Shown here: one piece after another, positions 1 through 6,311 of the stretch
Layout: the number at the start of each line of letters is the position of its first letter
How positions within the stretch are numbered: position 1 is the stretch's first letter
Notes under the pieces: model-generated
Seen by the model: only the letters and a program-made list of their open reading frames with translations
Databases searched by the model: none
Told to the model about the DNA's origin: nothing
Origin: Armatimonadota bacterium
GTDB lineage: Bacteria > Armatimonadota > Fimbriimonadia > Fimbriimonadales > ATM1
DNA length: 11,074 nt
Direction: 5' to 3'
Assembly (NCBI GenBank): GCA_003695835.1
Contig: RFHN01000107.1
Location: 1-11,074 of the forward strand
Position numbers and translations under genes: made by a program

Positions 1-321
1 GATGACCTCTCGAACGGCGGCGTTGGGAGAAGCTTCCGATGCCGCGTCGAGCGCCTCGACGAAGGGAACGCCGGCTTCCGCCATCACGCCCAAGTCATGG
101 AGCAGGCTCGCCAGGTGAGACAGCGAGACAAGCTTCCGCTTCCATGCGGAAGAGGACCGCTCTCCCTCCGGCTTGGATGCAGCCCGACCTGCCGGAAGCA
201 AGGCGATGACGGTAACGCCCTGGGCCTGAAGCTTGCGCTCGGCTTCCTCGATCGAGTTCGCGTGGATCTGTCCGTCTACCTTCTTGCCCGACTGATAGCC
301 CTTGTAACGGAATGCTTCCAT
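1..321 (-). CDS. pilC: PilC/GspF inner-membrane platform protein, N-terminal 107 residues (partial)
   Basis: This is the polytopic inner-membrane protein that the assembly ATPase acts on during pilin polymerisation. Only the first 107 residues are visible; the frame is open to base 1. The start is ATG at 321-319, one base after the pilB stop, with a GGAGG ribosome site at 335-331 (9 nt spacer). Residues 1-40 have the typical short N-terminal module of the family (MEAFRYKGYQSGKKVDGQI, then an EEAERKLQAQG helix). A charged linker follows at about 45-62. The first cytoplasmic four-helix GspF domain then begins with LSHLASLLHDLGVMAEAGVP (about residues 67-86) and FVEALDAASEAS, which closely fits the family pattern of a Leu-rich helix, an AGVP turn and an EAL motif. 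Order directly after pilB is the usual one. Membrane segments lie outside the window, so completeness cannot be judged. Confidence 0.93.
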   Translation of the reverse strand, partial: MEAFRYKGYQSGKKVDGQIHANSIEEAERKLQAQGVTVIALLPAGRAASKPEGERSSSAWKRKLVSLSHLASLLHDLGVMAEAGVPFVEALDAASEASPNAAVREVI

Positions 322-322
322 C

Positions 323-2032
323 TTACACGGCCTCCGCTGTGACACGAATCACTTCTTCCGCTGTCGTAACTCCTTCGACCACTTTCCTTCTGGCATCCTC
401 GCGAAGTGTCAACATTCCCAGCTCGACCGCCTTGTCCCGGATTTCGTTCGCAGGCGCGTTCGCCACGATGAGCCGACGCACTTCGGACTTCGCGGGCATG
501 GCTTCGAATACACCCGCCCGGCCGCGATAGCCGGTCTTTGCGCAGTGCTCGCAGCCCCGCCCGCGGTAATACGTCGCGTTCGGGTCGAGGTGCAGCCTCT
601 CCAGGGCGGCGATATCCGGCTCGTACGTCTCTTTACATTTCGGGCAGATGACGCGAACCAAGCGCTGCGCAACGCTGCACGTCAGACTGGCGCCGAGTAG
701 GAACGGCTCGATGCCCAAGTCAATCAGTCTCGTGACGGCAGACGCGGCGTCGTTGGCGTGGAGACTCGTGAGGACGAGGTGGCCGGTCAGCGCGGATTCG
801 ATGGCGATGCTCGCCGTTTCTCCGTCGCGCACTTCGCCGACGAGAATGACATCCGGGTCCTGGCGGAGAATGCTCCGCAAGCCCGTCGCGAACGTCACAC
901 CCGCTTTCGGGTTGACGTTGGCCTGGACGATTCCCTCCAGCTGGTATTCGACGGGATCTTCGATGGTGATGATATTGCGGTGGATGGCATTCAGTTGATG
1001 CAAAATGGAGTACAGAGTCGTCGTCTTGCCCGATCCCGTCGGCCCGGTAACGACGATGAGGCCCTGCGGCTCCTCGAAACTCGCGAGCAATACGCGCTTG
1101 GTCTCCTCCTGCAGGCCGAGGCGCTCGATGTCAATGAGGGCGCCGGATTTGTCCAGAATCCGGATTACGACGTTCTCCCCGTGCACGCTTGGATACGTGG
1201 AGAGGCGGAAGTCGAACTCGCCTTGGGGCGAAAGCATCGTGCATCGGCCGTCTTGCGGGATCCGCCGTTCCGCAATGTCGAGCTGGGCGATGATCTTGAG
1301 GCGGGAGATGAGCGGGTGCTGCAGATCCTTAGGGATCACCATCACTTCCTGGAGCAGCCCGTCAATGCGAAATCGCACGCGCACTTTCCGCGCCTGCGGC
1401 TCGATATGCACGTCGCTTGCCCGCATGGCGATGGCGCGGGTCAACAGCGCGTTTGCGAGCTTGATGACCGGAGCGCCTTCGACGACCTCCTTGAGCTCGA
1501 TGACGTTGACCTGTTCCTCTTCCGCGTCAACCGTCGAAACCCGAAGGTCTTCAGGGTCAACTCCCTTGACCGCTTCTCCGACGATTTCGCCCAAGTCGTC
1601 GTAGGCGCCGAAGATTCGAAAGATGGCGTCGCGGACGTCCTCCTCGGTCGCCAGAAGGGGGTCGATCTCAAGCCCCGTCAGTGCGGACAACTCGTCGAGC
1701 GCAGCCAGGTCGAGGGGGTTGACCATCGCGACGCTGGCGGCGCAGTCCGTTCGCTCGACGGGGATCGCCAGCAATCGGATTGCCGCCGAGTGTGGGATCG
1801 AACGCGCCGCGGCGGGATCGATCTCCATGCGGGCGAGGTCTACGAACGGAATGCCAAGCTGCAGGCCGAGACAACGCAGCTTGTCCTTCTCGGAGATCTT
1901 TCCGAGGCGCACCAAGAGATCGCCGATCGGTTCCGTCGTGTCCGTGCGCTCGGCGAGGATGCGATCCAACTCCTCGGCAGTGAGATACCCTTCTTCAACG
2001 AAGATCTCACCCAGCGGCTTGTCGAGATTCAT
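323..2032 (-). CDS. pilB: Type IV pilus assembly ATPase PilB (GspE family) with MshEN-like N-terminus
   Basis: This hexameric cytoplasmic ATPase powers pilin polymerisation through PilC. It has 569 residues, normal for PilB. Residues 6-58 form two 24-residue MshEN-like motifs (6-29 and 35-58) separated by 5 residues, continuing as a T2SSE_N fold to about 135. The ATPase core has the N2 domain at about 190-300, Walker A GPTGSGKTT at 330-338, the Asp box IITIEDPVEY at 354-363, Walker B DVILVGEVRD at 394-403 and the His box TGHLVLTSLHAND at 416-428. A zinc-binding four-cysteine cluster (C463, C466, C494, C497) is typical of PilB/GspE and not of PilT. All catalytic motifs are intact. The ATG start at 2032 has an AGGA site at 2044-2041 (8 nt spacer) and lies 4 nt after the secretin stop. 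The signature Arg that opens each MshEN motif is Pro here (P6, P35). The assembly role is secure; pilus versus secretion cannot be decided from this protein alone. Confidence 0.97.
   Translation of the reverse strand: MNLDKPLGEIFVEEGYLTAEELDRILAERTDTTEPIGDLLVRLGKISEKDKLRCLGLQLGIPFVDLARMEIDPAAARSIPHSAAIRLLAIPVERTDCAASVAMVNPLDLAALDELSALTGLEIDPLLATEEDVRDAIFRIFGAYDDLGEIVGEAVKGVDPEDLRVSTVDAEEEQVNVIELKEVVEGAPVIKLANALLTRAIAMRASDVHIEPQARKVRVRFRIDGLLQEVMVIPKDLQHPLISRLKIIAQLDIAERRIPQDGRCTMLSPQGEFDFRLSTYPSVHGENVVIRILDKSGALIDIERLGLQEETKRVLLASFEEPQGLIVVTGPTGSGKTTTLYSILHQLNAIHRNIITIEDPVEYQLEGIVQANVNPKAGVTFATGLRSILRQDPDVILVGEVRDGETASIAIESALTGHLVLTSLHANDAASAVTRLIDLGIEPFLLGASLTCSVAQRLVRVICPKCKETYEPDIAALERLHLDPNATYYRGRGCEHCAKTGYRGRAGVFEAMPAKSEVRRLIVANAPANEIRDKAVELGMLTLREDARRKVVEGVTTAEEVIRVTAEAV
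331..335 (-). promoter_or_regulatory. Ribosome binding site of pilC
   Basis: The minus strand reads GGAGG nine bases before the pilC ATG at 321 and lies within the last codons of pilB. With only one base between pilB stop and pilC start, both re-initiation and direct initiation are possible. Confidence 0.7.
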
Positions 2033-2036
2033 CGCT

Positions 2037-3431
2037 TCAGTCCTGCTTTCCTTCCGTGATGATGCGAGGGGTAATGGTGATGATCACCTGCGACGAGCTC
2101 TTGGTCTTCTTGCGACGTTTGAAGAGTTCCCCGATCACCGGAATGTCCGACAGGATCGGCACCTTCTCGATGGTCGCCACCTCTTCGTCCTTGAGCATGC
2201 CACCCAAGACGATAGTCTCGCCGCTCTTCACGCGAATGCTCGTCTGTGCTTCCCTCGTCGAGATCTGCGGATAGCTCGCTCCGTTCACTTCCAGGAACCC
2301 GGTGACAACGGAGACCTGCGGATAGAGGCTCAACGTGATCTGCCCCTCGTCGCTCACCGTAGCAGCAACTTGCAGATAAATCCCAACCCGCTCCTCTTGT
2401 CTGTCAAAGATCGGCGTTCCGGCATCGGAAAAGCCCACGAGCACCGGGAAGTTGAGCCGACTCCCAATGAGCACGAAAGCCCGCTCGCCGTCGAGGACGG
2501 TCACGTTCGGTGCGGCGAGTAGCTTCGCCTTGTCCTGTTGCTCCAGCGCCTTAATCTTCGCTGTGAACGTTTGCGGCGCGCGGCTGAAGGAACCGAACTC
2601 CACCCCGTTCGGATTCGTCTCGGTGATCGTGATATCGCCGTAACTCCAGGACAGGCCGAGCTCTCGAACCGCGTCGTTCGAGATGTCGTGGATCGTGACG
2701 CCAATTGAAACCTGCTCCCGCGCGATGTCCATCGCCTTCGCCGCTTCGATCGCGTCTTTGACCACCTTCGGGTCCCCGCGGAGAATGAGCGTTCGGCCGT
2801 ACTCCTTGGAGACAGCCGAGGACTCATCGAGGACACTCGCTTCAATGCCGGTCTTTTGACCCGTTTGCTGGTTATTCGAGATGGACGGCGTTCGAGGAGA
2901 CGGTCCGGTCAGCACGACGAGGTTCGTATTCTTGAACAGCTCTTTCAAGGACTCGGCACTCTGCCGCGGATCCACGTAGTTGACGCGGTAGTGCTCGGTA
3001 ACGATTTGGAAAGCGGCTTCCGGCACAGCTGGCAGCGGATGAGCCGCCGCCCACTCGTTGGGGTAGCTCGACGAGAGCGTCTCCTCCGTACCAATGAGAA
3101 ACGTCCCACCGACCTCCAGATAGCTCAAACCGCACATCGCGGACACATGCCGGATCATCTCGGAAAGCGGGACGTCCTTGAGGTTCACCGTCAGCTTTTT
3201 GTCGGTCGGCGTCAAGAGTACGAGGTTTCGACCTGCCTGGGTCCCGATTTCTCGCAGAAGAAACGGCAAGTCGGCTTCGACCGCATTAATCGAAACGAGC
3301 GGCTCCTTGACCTCTTTGACCGACGAGAGCTGCCCGGCTGATTCGGTTTGCGGCGCCGGCTGCAGAGGGCCGAGCGCTCCGCTCGACAAGAGATTCAAGA
3401 AGAGGCCCAACGAGGCTGCCCAGATCATCAT
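2037..3431 (-). CDS. pilQ: Outer-membrane secretin, PilQ/GspD family, short form
   Basis: Secretins form the multimeric outer-membrane pore for the pilus or secreted substrate. With the preferred ATG at 3431 the protein has 464 residues, short for PilQ. Residues 1-21 are a hydrophobic signal-like segment without basic n-region residues. An STN-type domain lies at about 46-118, a Secretin_N-type domain at about 145-240, and the secretin barrel at about 295-456. The barrel contains KAKLLAAPNVTVLDGERAFV and the family hallmark VPILSDIPVIGELF (424-437), ending in VIITITPRII. No AMIN (peptidoglycan-binding) domain is present. The start is chosen because ATG 3431-3429 overlaps the upstream TGA (3430-3428) in an ATGA junction, with GGGAG at 3447-3443. 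An in-frame TTG at 3449 would add six residues but overlaps that ribosome site. The neighbours PilMNO and PilB support the machine assignment; the choice between the PilQ and GspD names is not certain. Confidence 0.93.
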   Translation of the reverse strand: MMIWAASLGLFLNLLSSGALGPLQPAPQTESAGQLSSVKEVKEPLVSINAVEADLPFLLREIGTQAGRNLVLLTPTDKKLTVNLKDVPLSEMIRHVSAMCGLSYLEVGGTFLIGTEETLSSSYPNEWAAAHPLPAVPEAAFQIVTEHYRVNYVDPRQSAESLKELFKNTNLVVLTGPSPRTPSISNNQQTGQKTGIEASVLDESSAVSKEYGRTLILRGDPKVVKDAIEAAKAMDIAREQVSIGVTIHDISNDAVRELGLSWSYGDITITETNPNGVEFGSFSRAPQTFTAKIKALEQQDKAKLLAAPNVTVLDGERAFVLIGSRLNFPVLVGFSDAGTPIFDRQEERVGIYLQVAATVSDEGQITLSLYPQVSVVTGFLEVNGASYPQISTREAQTSIRVKSGETIVLGGMLKDEEVATIEKVPILSDIPVIGELFKRRKKTKSSSQVIITITPRIITEGKQD

Positions 3432-4003
3432 TTCTTTTTCCACTCCCAAGTTGCGCCCACAGCAAGCCTCTGCTCGCCCGCGGGCGTCTGTAGCGTGATC
3501 GAATCGTCACGAATCGTCTTCACTTTGACCCCTTCGAAGATCGCCTGGCCGACCGCGACTCGCCGCACTTCGCCATCCACCTCAAGCAGAGCGACCCGGT
3601 CCTCTGCAGAGAGAACCGCCTGCAGTCGCACTGTAACGACCGGCTCAGGCTCTGGTTCTGATTGTCGGCCCTCTTCCGGCTCGCCTTGAGCCAGGAACGT
3701 CAAGGGAGGCAGAAGAGGCGGGTTGACCGATGAGCCGGTTGGGGCCGAGCTCGGCGGCGCTTGAGGCTGTCCGCCCTGGTTCGGGCCTCCTTCTCGCTGA
3801 GCGAGCAACGGATGTGAAAACGGGCGAGTAAGGAGAGACTGCGCCGCAGGTTCGCTGCGAGCTTCTTGCGGCTGCTGAGCCTGCGCTTGTTGGTTCGGAA
3901 CGGACGGCTGCCGTTTTGGAATGAGCTGAAACACCGCCGCGCCGACGGCAACGAGCGCCACCACGCCGAGAACGGCTGCTTTCTTAGGGTCGCCTACCTT
4001 CAT
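3428..4003 (-). CDS. PilP/GspC-like bitopic inner-membrane protein
   Basis: This probably links the inner-membrane PilMNO complex to the secretin, as PilP or GspC does. It has 191 residues: a short basic cytoplasmic start (MKVGDPKK), one membrane helix at about 9-28, a long Gln/Pro/Ser/Glu-rich periplasmic linker at about 30-121, and a compact beta-rich domain at 122-184. That domain fits the PilP/GspC homology-region pattern (VRLQAVLSAEDRVALLEVDG, then VAVGQAIFEGVKVKTIRDDS). It has no cysteine at all, so it is not a lipoprotein like classical PilP; the single N-terminal membrane helix is GspC-like. The ATG at 4003 overlaps the pilO stop as ATGA. I see no Shine-Dalgarno sequence in the 25 bases before it, so expression probably depends on coupling to pilO. 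Its place between pilO and the secretin is exactly that of pilP. Family assignment rests on position and domain layout more than on close identity. Confidence 0.8.
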   Translation of the reverse strand: MKVGDPKKAAVLGVVALVAVGAAVFQLIPKRQPSVPNQQAQAQQPQEARSEPAAQSLLTRPFSHPLLAQREGGPNQGGQPQAPPSSAPTGSSVNPPLLPPLTFLAQGEPEEGRQSEPEPEPVVTVRLQAVLSAEDRVALLEVDGEVRRVAVGQAIFEGVKVKTIRDDSITLQTPAGEQRLAVGATWEWKKK

Positions 4004-4581
4004 ACGTTTTTCGAGAGCACTCGGAGCTGCACTCTCGCCTCCACGGTTGCATTTCCGCCACGGTCCACCGAGGCTCGCTCGATCTCAATGCTCGACGCCT
4101 CCACGGGAACCTCACCCTCGGCGATCTCTCGCAGCGCTTCGACTACCGCCGCTGGATCGCCTTGGATCCGGAACGTAACGTCCGCCTCGACCCAATCCGA
4201 CGATCCACTGTCCGATGCCGACGCCGCGAAGCGACTGACAAAAGGCACCAAATTGGAGCCGCTCGAAAATTCGCTCAGCTCTACGCTACGGTTCTTGCAG
4301 ACCGACTCCAAGTGCCGCTGGAAGGCGGAGACGGCGGCCAGTCCGCGCAGTTCGCGCGGGATCTCCACGCTCTCCGCCTGGCGGAGGGTTTCCTCGGCGG
4401 CGCGGATCCGCTGATCGGTTTGGGCATTCGCCGCTTCCTGCTTCTTCGCCTGCACCTGGAGATAGCCTGCCGCGCCGACGCAGAGTACAGCTAGACTGGC
4501 CACCACACCGCCGATCGCTATCGTGAGGCTCCGCAAGACGCGGAACGATCGCTCCGTTACCGGAAGGCGAATCGGACTCAT
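4000..4581 (-). CDS. pilO: Type IV pilus alignment protein PilO
   Basis: PilO dimerises with PilN in the periplasm as part of the inner-membrane alignment complex. It has 193 residues, close to the family's usual size: a short basic cytoplasmic tail, one membrane helix at about 19-42, an Ala/Gln/Glu-rich coiled-coil stretch at about 44-72, and a ferredoxin-like domain at about 83-190. The latter holds a SAFQRHLESVCKNRSVELSE helix and two beta-rich parts (WVEADVTFRIQGDPAAVVEA and NATVEARVQLRVL). The ATG at 4581 overlaps the pilN stop as ATGA and has GGGAGG at 4596-4591 (9 nt spacer). Its stop overlaps the next gene's start the same way. Assignment relies on layout, size and the MNOP order, since PilO sequences are poorly conserved. 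Confidence 0.87.
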   Translation of the reverse strand: MSPIRLPVTERSFRVLRSLTIAIGGVVASLAVLCVGAAGYLQVQAKKQEAANAQTDQRIRAAEETLRQAESVEIPRELRGLAAVSAFQRHLESVCKNRSVELSEFSSGSNLVPFVSRFAASASDSGSSDWVEADVTFRIQGDPAAVVEALREIAEGEVPVEASSIEIERASVDRGGNATVEARVQLRVLSKNV

Positions 4582-5168
4582 GGAGCAACGCCTCCCGTTA
4601 CCGTGAATTCGAAGCCTACGCCGCCCGGACCCAGGTAGTCGTTCCGCTTCGCGGACGTCATGACCGCTTCCAAACCTTGCGCCTTGAGATCGGTGATGAA
4701 CTGCTGCGCGTCGCGGAGCGTCTCCGCGTCGGCGGTACCCGTCAGCGTAAGCCTGCCACCCAACACTTCGACACGAATCTTCGATAGGGCAATGGTTGGA
4801 GGAACCTGGTTGAGCGCACCGAGCGAGATCCCTAACAGTCGCGCCATGTTCTTTCGCGCGGTCTCCAAAGCGGAATTGGTGCTCAGGCGCGTCGCCGCAA
4901 GCGCGGCCTTGGCGGAGATCTCCTGTTCCTCGACCGTGAGGTCGGCGCCGGCCTTCCGGGAGTTCGCCAGTCGCTCCGAGGCTTCGCCGAGATAGGCGAA
5001 GGACGCCAGCAGAGCGCTGCCTCCCAAGAAGAGAACGGCAAGCAGAAACGCACCCCAGCGGCGCATCTCCGAGGTGAGGCGCGAGACTTCCTCGGACCGT
5101 TCCGCCAGAAGATTCAGCTCTACGTTTACGGACCGGGGTTCATGCCGCGCGAGCCCAGACGAACTCAT
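4578..5168 (-). CDS. pilN: Type IV pilus alignment protein PilN
   Basis: PilN is a bitopic inner-membrane protein whose cytoplasmic tail binds PilM and whose periplasmic domain pairs with PilO. The chosen protein has 196 residues. The start is ATG at 5168-5166, preceded by a perfect AGGAGG at 5180-5175 with a 6 nt spacer. The frame is open further upstream, but that part lies inside pilM and has no comparable ribosome site. The cytoplasmic tail carries ELNLLAER at 17-24, resembling the conserved Asn-Leu-Leu/Pro motif by which PilN docks in PilM. A membrane helix follows at about 39-60, a coiled coil at about 62-108, then a ferredoxin-like domain (LLGISLGALNQVPPTIALSK at about 111-130, and GGRLTLTGTADAETLRDAQQ), which is a good PilN family match. 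The gene overlaps pilM by 29 nt and pilO by 4 nt. Confidence 0.92.
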   Translation of the reverse strand: MSSSGLARHEPRSVNVELNLLAERSEEVSRLTSEMRRWGAFLLAVLFLGGSALLASFAYLGEASERLANSRKAGADLTVEEQEISAKAALAATRLSTNSALETARKNMARLLGISLGALNQVPPTIALSKIRVEVLGGRLTLTGTADAETLRDAQQFITDLKAQGLEAVMTSAKRNDYLGPGGVGFEFTVTGGVAP

Positions 5169-6303
5169 TCTCGCCCTCCTGTGTATCGAATCCTTCCCAC
5201 GGGAGCCCGACGCCCGAGAGCGCAAGCCCAACGACGACGGTGAACGCTTCCTGTCTTGCGCTGATCGCCGCGAAAGAATCGGGATCGAAACTCCCCACCA
5301 TGTTCGCGAGAGGTCGCATCCTCTCGACTCGAAGCTCCAGCCTCTCCGCGAGGTACGCGTCCAAGCCTTTCAACCCGGCCATTCCCCCGCACAGCAAGAC
5401 GTGGTCCAGGATGCCCGCGTAGCTCCGCTCCGGGTGCAGGGAGCGGAAGTATCGAAGCAACCGAAGGAACTCCCGCGTCAGCTTCTCCAGCTCCTGCTGC
5501 AACGGGATAGATGCGACCAAGTCCTCTGTGCGCACCTGAAGAGTGCCCGTCTCGTCAATCTGTGCGCCGTCGCTCGCCAAGAGCTGTGCCGCACTCTCAA
5601 ACGAAACTCCAAGCTCCATGGCAACGGATTGCACGAACAACTCGGCGCCGAAGGGTACGCCACGCATGAAGTGCAGCCGACGGCTTTGAATGACGTACAT
5701 ATGCGTCATCGTGCCGCCAATATCGATGATCGTGAGCGAAGCATCGCTCCAGAGCGGAGACTTGCGACGGAGACGGCTATCAACGATTCGCAGAATGGCC
5801 TGCGCTTCCAACTCTGCGCAGACCGGCTCGAGCCCCGCGTGCTCCAGGGTCATCGCTCGGGAGTCGATCACCCTTCTGGGCACGGAAACCACGAGATGCT
5901 CGACCTCTTCCTCTCCCTGATTGACATCGAGGGGAGTAGCCTCGACGTAGGCCTGGTCTACTGGGAAAGGCAAGTGGCGTTTGACCTTGAACTTGGCGGC
6001 TTCTCGCAGCTCCGACCCCTCCAGCGGAGGGAGCTTGAGCCACCGAATGACCGCCGAACTGCTCGGGATGGAGAACGTCACCTTCCGGGAGCGGATGCGC
6101 GTTTGGCGCAAGTAGGACCGAAGACCCTTCGCCAGTCCGCGTGGGTCCGTAACGACCCCTTGCTCCACGAAGCCGGGCGCGAGTGGAAAGGCGCCGATCC
6201 CTTCGAGGTGCAGCTGGTCTCCCTGCCGCGAGATCTCCGCAAGCTGAAGGACGCGACTCCCGATATCAATCCCGAAGCCGCGCTTGGGCGAAGGCCCACT
6301 CAT
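5140..6303 (-). CDS. pilM: Actin-like type IV pilus protein PilM
   Basis: PilM is a cytoplasmic actin-fold ATP-binding protein that anchors the alignment complex by binding the PilN tail. It has 387 residues from the preferred ATG at 6303. Nucleotide-fold motifs are present: phosphate-1 loop FGIDIGS at 10-16, phosphate-2 loop TIIDIGGTMTHMYVI at 191-205 and the adenosine motif VLLCGGMAGLKGLDAYLAERL at about 302-322. The PilM-typical segment REAAKFKVKRHLPFP lies at 100-114, and the PFGAELF stretch at 217-223. The ATG lies 8 nt after the HD-GYP stop and gives a normal PilM N-terminus, but I see no good ribosome site close to it. An in-frame GTG at 6324 has GGAG at 6336-6333 with 8 nt spacing and would add VGGLIVG, so it is a real alternative start. 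The frame stays open far upstream inside the HD-GYP gene, but that arginine-rich part looks non-coding. The function is secure; the start is not. Confidence 0.93.
   Translation of the reverse strand: MSGPSPKRGFGIDIGSRVLQLAEISRQGDQLHLEGIGAFPLAPGFVEQGVVTDPRGLAKGLRSYLRQTRIRSRKVTFSIPSSSAVIRWLKLPPLEGSELREAAKFKVKRHLPFPVDQAYVEATPLDVNQGEEEVEHLVVSVPRRVIDSRAMTLEHAGLEPVCAELEAQAILRIVDSRLRRKSPLWSDASLTIIDIGGTMTHMYVIQSRRLHFMRGVPFGAELFVQSVAMELGVSFESAAQLLASDGAQIDETGTLQVRTEDLVASIPLQQELEKLTREFLRLLRYFRSLHPERSYAGILDHVLLCGGMAGLKGLDAYLAERLELRVERMRPLANMVGSFDPDSFAAISARQEAFTVVVGLALSGVGLPWEGFDTQEGENEFVWARAA
5175..5180 (-). promoter_or_regulatory. Strong ribosome binding site deciding the pilN start
   Basis: The minus strand reads AGGAGG, a perfect anti-16S match, six bases before ATG 5168. 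It lies inside the end of pilM. It decides the pilN start against the longer open frame and implies independent strong initiation, even though the gene overlaps pilM by 29 bases. Confidence 0.8.
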
Positions 6304-6311
6304 ACCAACGA

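Noticed and set aside
758..2059. A 433-residue open frame on the plus strand opposite pilB
   Set aside because: It is antisense to a fully supported ATPase gene. Its product is rich in Arg, Asp and Gly with no recognisable motif, as expected from GC-rich codon bias.
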